A stretch of 64,000 nt of DNA from NCBI GenBank assembly GCA_963575745.1, contig CAUYUJ010014551.1, forward strand, positions 324,136 to 388,135, in the 5' to 3' direction. The notes beneath the pieces are model-generated. The model was not told the DNA's origin and ran no database searches. It saw only the letters and a list, made by a program, of their open reading frames with translations. Below, in pieces: positions 63,660-64,000 of the stretch; position 1 is the first letter of the stretch, and the number at the start of each line of letters is the position of its first letter. This stretch comes from Prorocentrum cordatum. Taxonomy: Eukaryota > Sar > Dinophyceae > Prorocentrales > Prorocentraceae. Both the position numbers and the translations under genes were made by a program.

Positions 63660-63835
63660 GCGGAGAGAGGGGGGGGGGGCCAGGGGGAGGAGGAAAGGGG
63701 AGGGGGAGGGGGGGGCAGGGGGCAGGGGGCAGGGGGAGGAGGAGGAGGAGGAGGAGGAGGAGGAGGAGGAGGAGGAGGAGGAGGAGGAGGAGGGGGGGAG
63801 GAGCAGGAGCAGAAGGAGCAGGAGGGAGGGGGGGG
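63660..63835. repeat. G-rich and (GGA)n tract
   Basis: Runs of GGGGGAGG followed by a long GGA trinucleotide on +. Confidence 0.95.
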
Positions 63836-63844
63836 CGGCGAGGC

Positions 63845-64000
63845 GGTGGAGCGTCCAAGATGGCCCAAGACGGCTCCAAGAGGGCCCCAGAGAGTCCCAG
63901 GTGAGCTCCAAGATGGCGTAAAATAGAGCGCACGATGCCTCAAGGTGGCTCCCAAGATGCTCCAAGAGGCCCCAAAAACGTTCCAAGGGGCACCCTCACC
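63845..64000. repeat. Degenerate CCAAGATGGC-type repeat at the window end
   Basis: CCAAGATGGCCCAAGACGGC and similar phrases recur every 12-18 bases, in the inverted orientation of the TCTTGGGCC family. The tract continues past the window. Confidence 0.75.

Noticed and set aside
1-64000. Dinoflagellate spliced-leader or 5S RNA gene
   Set aside because: I looked for a CCATTTTGGCTCAAG-type sequence on both strands and did not see it; AAATGGCTCCAAG near 7540 is part of a degenerate repeat.

Overview
The window looks like nuclear DNA of a dinoflagellate; the species cannot be named from the sequence. The evidence is a strongly conserved eukaryotic spliceosome gene (SF3B1) whose introns include a GA-AG intron with AG|G acceptors, very GC-rich intergenic DNA, long open frames on both strands without conserved content, exons of a HTG-motif beta-trefoil domain, and a dense load of satellites, microsatellites and small inverted-repeat elements. 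No prokaryotic features, tRNA, rRNA or spliced-leader gene was seen.

Layout. 0-10.4 kb is repeats: CA and GA microsatellites, an 8-bp ATAGCCCT array, a 386-bp tandem array (1.44-3.05 kb), TCC tracts, and a higher-order satellite with a 319-bp period (8.4-10.35 kb). 10.6-15.8 kb is a well preserved non-LTR retrotransposon on the + strand: a 1408-codon endonuclease/reverse transcriptase/zinc-finger ORF followed 11 nt later by a 254-codon ORF with a coiled coil. 16-32 kb is GC-rich and mostly unassigned, with a few coding-like segments of low confidence and several dispersed repeats. 32.6-34.4 kb is a CAGCCT satellite followed by five 73-bp repeats. 34.4-43.4 kb holds microsatellites, an 83-bp degenerate repeat and a single trefoil exon (37.04-37.15 kb, minus).

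43.44-48.00 kb (minus) is the one clear cellular gene: SF3B1, the HEAT-repeat scaffold of the U2 snRNP SF3b complex. Four exons can be joined in frame to about 1250 residues; the first roughly 50 residues were not found. Its introns contain repeats: one is a foldback element almost end to end, one carries a repeat shared with 23.9 kb, and the DNA upstream holds two foldback elements. 49-51.1 kb is simple sequence with a 100-N assembly gap. 51.5-61 kb contains small transposon-like elements (two TIR families and foldbacks), an 11-bp satellite (54.4-55.5 kb) and a 343-bp array related to the one at 1.4-3.05 kb. 62.87-63.6 kb (minus) is the 3' part of a second trefoil-domain gene.

The main story is not a pathway but an ecology of short elements: at least five foldbacks (about 100-171 bp), two TIR families of about 130 and 160 bp, and long-period arrays sharing an AT-rich core. 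One foldback coincides with a spliceosomal intron of a spliceosome gene, as expected if such elements can become introns.
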